Positions 6,905 to 9,527 of a stretch of DNA of 9,527 nucleotides are shown here, piece by piece; position 1 is the stretch's first letter, and each line of letters begins with the position of its first letter. The stretch comes from an uncultured Clostridium sp. (GTDB taxonomy: Bacteria > Bacillota > Clostridia > TANB77 > CAG-508). Under the pieces are notes generated by a model that was not told where the DNA came from, did not search any database, and worked only from the letters and a program-made list of their open reading frames with translations. A program made the position numbers and the translations under genes. The DNA lies in the NCBI GenBank assembly GCA_900556975.1, contig USQZ01000056.1, positions 1 to 9,527 of the forward strand, given 5' to 3'.

Positions 6905-6977
6905 TTCAATCGAACTCACTTCGTTCGTTTGGTCTCTGCGCGGTGATTCAAAAATTTAATATGTATTTTTCTTTTTT
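6905..6977 (+). repeat. Dispersed 74-bp repeat, copy 2
   Basis: This matches positions 1-74 over its whole length with one substitution and a one-base deletion, in the same orientation. The match ends at the T-run (6977), after which the two loci diverge. CGAAC and GTTCG arms form a small hairpin (6911-6927). The flanking TTCAATC and GATTCAA could form an imperfect outer stem of 7 bp with one mismatch. The left end sits exactly against the 87-bp palindrome, suggesting that the two may be parts of one element. Confidence 0.88.
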
Positions 6978-7059
6978 CTTATGCAATTAAGTGTTGTAAA
7001 AAGAATGTTTTTATGGTAATTGAGATATGATGCTTGGAAGTGTAGTTTCCCCAATAAAA

Positions 7060-7076
7060 TGTCGAAGTTTGTCGAA
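7060..7076 (+). promoter_or_regulatory. Two tandem Spo0A-type boxes (0A boxes)
   Basis: TGTCGAA occurs twice, at 7060-7066 and 7070-7076, head to tail with three bases between them, so the repeat period is 10 bp or one helical turn. TGTCGAA is the known Spo0A box consensus, and tandem boxes with this spacing are the arrangement bound by Spo0A dimers, as at the B. subtilis abrB promoter. A weaker third match, TAACGAA, lies at 7083-7089. The boxes are about 100 bp upstream of the best candidate -35, and 222 bp before the GTG start, so whether they activate or repress cannot be read from the sequence. Confidence 0.6.
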
Positions 7077-7175
7077 ATAATGTAACGAAAACGTGAATAA
7101 AAAGATAAGAAATGTATATGTGATCAAAAAATTTTATTAAAAAACGTTGATATTTTGGGAAATTTTAATTAAATT

Positions 7176-7205
7176 TTGTCTTTAAAATTTGTTGGTAAAT
7201 ATAAT
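7176..7205 (+). promoter_or_regulatory. Candidate promoter of the surface-protein gene
   Basis: TTGTCT (7176-7181) and a perfect TATAAT (7200-7205) are separated by 18 bases. The start of transcription would be near 7212, giving a leader of about 85 nt that contains both AT palindromes. The region is so AT-rich that -10-like sequences are common, so this is only the best of several candidates. Confidence 0.45.
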
Positions 7206-7225
7206 TATGGAATTTAATACCATTG

Positions 7226-7243
7226 ATTTAATATATATTAAAT
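7226..7243. repeat. 18-bp perfect AT palindrome in the leader
   Basis: ATTTAATATATATTAAAT is self-complementary over all 18 bases. It lies between the candidate -10 and the ribosome binding site of the surface-protein gene. It could be an operator for a dimeric regulator or a chance product of the very AT-rich composition. Confidence 0.4.
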
Positions 7244-7260
7244 TTAAAATACAGGTAATG

Positions 7261-7276
7261 TATATTAATTAATATA
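7261..7276. repeat. 16-bp perfect AT palindrome near the ribosome binding site
   Basis: TATATTAATTAATATA is fully self-complementary and ends 9 bases before the AGGAG at 7286. Its centre is 34 bp from that of the palindrome at 7226-7243. As RNA it would make a weak hairpin; as DNA it could be an operator. Chance is a serious alternative. Confidence 0.35.
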
Positions 7277-7285
7277 AGCTATAAT

Positions 7286-7290
7286 AGGAG
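7286..7290 (+). promoter_or_regulatory. Ribosome binding site supporting the GTG start at 7298
   Basis: AGGAG lies 7 bases upstream of GTG 7298, an ideal distance. The next in-frame ATG, at 7328, has no such motif and would cut into the hydrophobic N-terminal segment, so the GTG is preferred. Confidence 0.8.
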
Positions 7291-7297
7291 AGAAATT

Positions 7298-9527
7298 GTG
7301 AAAAACAAAAAGAGATTTATTTTTGGAATGGTATTAATTTTATTGATTTTTTCAATGGGAATTTTTTTGCAAAAATCGATAAATAGAAATGTTAAATTAA
7401 ATAAAGATGATGTGATGTCATTAACTGAGGCTGAGCAGACAGAAGTTGGTAAAAATTCTAAGATAACGTCTGCAGTAATTACTCAAAGAAAAACAGGTAC
7501 TGGACCTTGGGATGATAATGATGATGCTGGAAATGATACCTCAGCAGACAATGATATTGTTCGTTCTTTTGATCAAGTAACGTATACTGTTGAGTATACA
7601 ATGGGATTGAAAGATGGTGCAACAGTTGAAAACTATAAAGGTGGAGCTATTGAAGTAAAGGCTGAATTGCCAGAGACATGTGCAAATGTTGTTAAATGGG
7701 ACACAGATTCAATGGCATGGATGGAAGATGCAACAGTTTCTAGTGATGGAAGAACTATCACAGGAAAATATACTATGTCTAGTACAGAAATAACAGTACC
7801 AGGAAAACAGACTTTAGTATTTGTTTTAAAAGTTTTAGGAGCACCTAATAAACTTGCAATTCAACCAACATTTACATCAAATTTATTAGGTAATGAAGAA
7901 AGTGAAAAAGTTTCTATACAAGATTCTGTAGTAACTGTTAGTGCAGCACCAAACTATAATGTTAGAATTAATAGAAATCAAGAATTATCTAGTAAGACTA
8001 CTGTTGATTATGGAAATGGAGATACATCAGGTAGAATGTATGGATATGGAATTCTTTTAGAGTTATATAACCAGAGTCAAGATAAAGGTTTAAAAGGTAT
8101 TGAATATCCAAAGGGTGATATATCATTTGATGTTAATTTAAAGCTTGAAAGATCAGGTTTTGGAACGTCAGAATTAGAAGATATTACAGAAGAATGTACA
8201 CCAGTTTTATGGAATTATAGCATTAATGATTTACATCCTACTTCATTAATAAATAATCGAAAATTATGGACAAATGGTCAACAATATTTTTTGTATATGA
8301 ATACTTATCCTTTAGGGGTATGGGGAGAAGATAGAACATATAGTGTTAAAAATTCTGGAGATTGGAAAATGACACAAAATGGAAACAAGATATCTGTCAA
8401 TATAAGCAATTATGAAATTGATGGTATATTTCCAATATATGATTTTGGATATGAAGGAGCCAAAAGAGATACTCCAAAATTTTATAATAATGAAGGCATA
8501 TTTAGTATTGGATATTTTCAGGTATTTGTACCAGATAATGAGGCAAGTACAGTAGGTGATAGAAACTATTATTTAACGGTCAGCGATAATAATATGTTAG
8601 CAATATCTAATTCAGGAGTTACAACGCAAGCACAAGCTAAAACAGATGATGATGAAACACGAGTGCAACATGTAATATATAAGCCAGGATCATATACTCA
8701 GATATTATATTTGCTTAATTCAGATTGGAGCAATATGGAAAGTAACTGGGGTCGAGGTGATGCTACTACAAATGTCGGAACTAAATTTATTTTGGTAAGT
8801 AAATTTCAAATGAATTTAGGAAATGACTATGATATATATAGTGCTTCAAAATTTATTAAATTCGATGGAGATGCTTTTGAGCCTCAATTATTTTCTACAG
8901 ATGAAAAATATCATACATTGGCAGGTGGCTTTAAAGGAAATATGAAATTTAATCTTTGGTATGTAACGAAAAAAGATGGAACTAATTGGACATCTCAGAC
9001 AGATATGAATAATGGAAATATCGAAGATATGAACTTATATGAAAATATTGAAGATATTCCAGATGGTTACATATGCATTGGTGAATTTTTAGAATCTATA
9101 GATGGAAATTTATCAGTTGCTTCAGGTGATAATAATTCTATTTATATAGTTTTAAAGGTAAGAGATACTGCAAAGGTTGGTAAAACATATGGATTTACGC
9201 AAAGAACTAAAGAATGGAAAGAACAATTAGATAGGAGCATATATACTGTTACAAATAAAAACGTTACATATCCCAAAACAGAATGGGATTCTGGAAATTT
9301 ACAATATATAAAAACAGAATATGATGATAATGGTGTTATAATCTCAGGAACTCATAAGGGAGGAGTAGTTTATGGAAATACTATTTTAGTAACTGGAGCT
9401 ACTTTAAATATAACTTCAAAAGCAATAGATGAATCAGGTAATACAAAAGTAAATTATGATCTTGGAAAAAACGAATATGATGTTACATATCAACTTCAAC
9501 CATCACTTGTAAATGCCAACCTTAAAA
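7298..9527 (+). CDS. Large putative cell-surface protein, 5' part only (runs off the right edge)
   Basis: The frame is open for 743 codons from GTG 7298 to the window edge with no stop. The protein begins with a basic stretch (KNKKR) and a hydrophobic segment (about 7-24) typical of a signal peptide or anchor; no clear cleavage site was seen. A low-complexity Asp/Asn-rich motif at 69-92 (GPWDDNDDAGNDTSADN, then DIVRSFD) leads into VTYTVEY at 94-100. From memory, related motifs head the first beta-sandwich region of large surface proteins in Clostridia and other gut bacteria. The rest is rich in Thr, Asn, Tyr and Gly with alternating strand patterns and very few cysteines, as expected of an extracellular beta-rich protein. 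No enzyme motif is visible. Isopeptide-type domains, repeats or a sortase signal, if present, would be in the missing C-terminal part. Tandem Spo0A-type boxes upstream suggest growth-phase control. Confidence 0.82.
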   Translation, partial: MKNKKRFIFGMVLILLIFSMGIFLQKSINRNVKLNKDDVMSLTEAEQTEVGKNSKITSAVITQRKTGTGPWDDNDDAGNDTSADNDIVRSFDQVTYTVEYTMGLKDGATVENYKGGAIEVKAELPETCANVVKWDTDSMAWMEDATVSSDGRTITGKYTMSSTEITVPGKQTLVFVLKVLGAPNKLAIQPTFTSNLLGNEESEKVSIQDSVVTVSAAPNYNVRINRNQELSSKTTVDYGNGDTSGRMYGYGILLELYNQSQDKGLKGIEYPKGDISFDVNLKLERSGFGTSELEDITEECTPVLWNYSINDLHPTSLINNRKLWTNGQQYFLYMNTYPLGVWGEDRTYSVKNSGDWKMTQNGNKISVNISNYEIDGIFPIYDFGYEGAKRDTPKFYNNEGIFSIGYFQVFVPDNEASTVGDRNYYLTVSDNNMLAISNSGVTTQAQAKTDDDETRVQHVIYKPGSYTQILYLLNSDWSNMESNWGRGDATTNVGTKFILVSKFQMNLGNDYDIYSASKFIKFDGDAFEPQLFSTDEKYHTLAGGFKGNMKFNLWYVTKKDGTNWTSQTDMNNGNIEDMNLYENIEDIPDGYICIGEFLESIDGNLSVASGDNNSIYIVLKVRDTAKVGKTYGFTQRTKEWKEQLDRSIYTVTNKNVTYPKTEWDSGNLQYIKTEYDDNGVIISGTHKGGVVYGNTILVTGATLNITSKAIDESGNTKVNYDLGKNEYDVTYQLQPSLVNANLK

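Larger units (their letters stand above)
6695..7297. other. 603-bp non-coding region rich in hairpins, repeats and operator-like sites
   Basis: No open frame with a plausible ribosome binding site was found here. In order the gap holds a REP-like stem-loop (6725-6755), an AT-rich stretch in which I see nothing definite (6757-6817), a long palindrome (6818-6904), repeat copy 2 (6905-6977), Spo0A-type boxes (7060-7076), a candidate promoter (7176-7205) and two AT palindromes (7226-7243, 7261-7276). It separates the end of tex from the surface-protein gene. Confidence 0.75.

Noticed and set aside
7036..7050. GGAA...TTCC inverted repeat just upstream of the Spo0A-type boxes
   Set aside because: The arms are only four bases long, which is too short to support a separate operator or terminator.
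7280..7285. TATAAT immediately before the ribosome binding site at 7286
   Set aside because: Transcription would start downstream of the AGGAG motif, so it cannot be the promoter for the gene starting at 7298.

Overview
The window comes from an AT-rich genome (roughly 30% GC by eye) with strong AGGAGG-type ribosome binding sites, near-consensus sigma-A promoters, AGA-dominated arginine codons, TAA stops at all four complete genes and no in-frame TGA. Together with Firmicutes-like versions of two housekeeping proteins (a YbiT/YkpA-type ABC-F ATPase and Tex), this points to a low-GC Bacillota, most likely an uncultured gut-type Clostridia. The species cannot be named from the sequence. Two perfect tandem Spo0A-type boxes near the right end would fit a lineage that has the Spo0A regulator.

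Layout, left to right. Positions 1-74 hold one copy of a relatively GC-rich repeat. It abuts the 3' end of a minus-strand ABC-F gene (78-1664). A 179-bp divergent intergenic region carries two back-to-back sigma-A promoters whose -35 boxes are 7 bp apart. The plus-strand promoter drives a two-gene operon (1844-3019 and 3034-4359). Its products are paralogous single-pass, membrane-anchored proteins, each with two related predicted extracytoplasmic domains joined by an acidic linker; the second has an extra C-terminal domain. A clear rho-independent terminator (4416-4453) ends this operon. An extended -10 promoter then drives tex (4538-6694).

The 603-bp gap 6695-7297 has no convincing gene but is dense in structure. 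It holds a REP-like stem-loop, an 87-bp imperfect palindrome whose core can act as a bidirectional terminator, a second copy of the 74-bp repeat directly against that palindrome, two tandem Spo0A-type boxes, a candidate promoter and two AT palindromes. It leads into a large, probably cell-surface protein gene that starts with GTG at 7298 and runs off the right edge.

The genes do not form one pathway. ABC-F and Tex are conserved translation and transcription factors. The paralogous pair and the large surface protein are envelope-facing accessory proteins. No complete novel defence or biosynthetic system is visible. The most distinctive content is the uncharacterised paralog operon and the regulatory and repeat architecture at 6695-7297.
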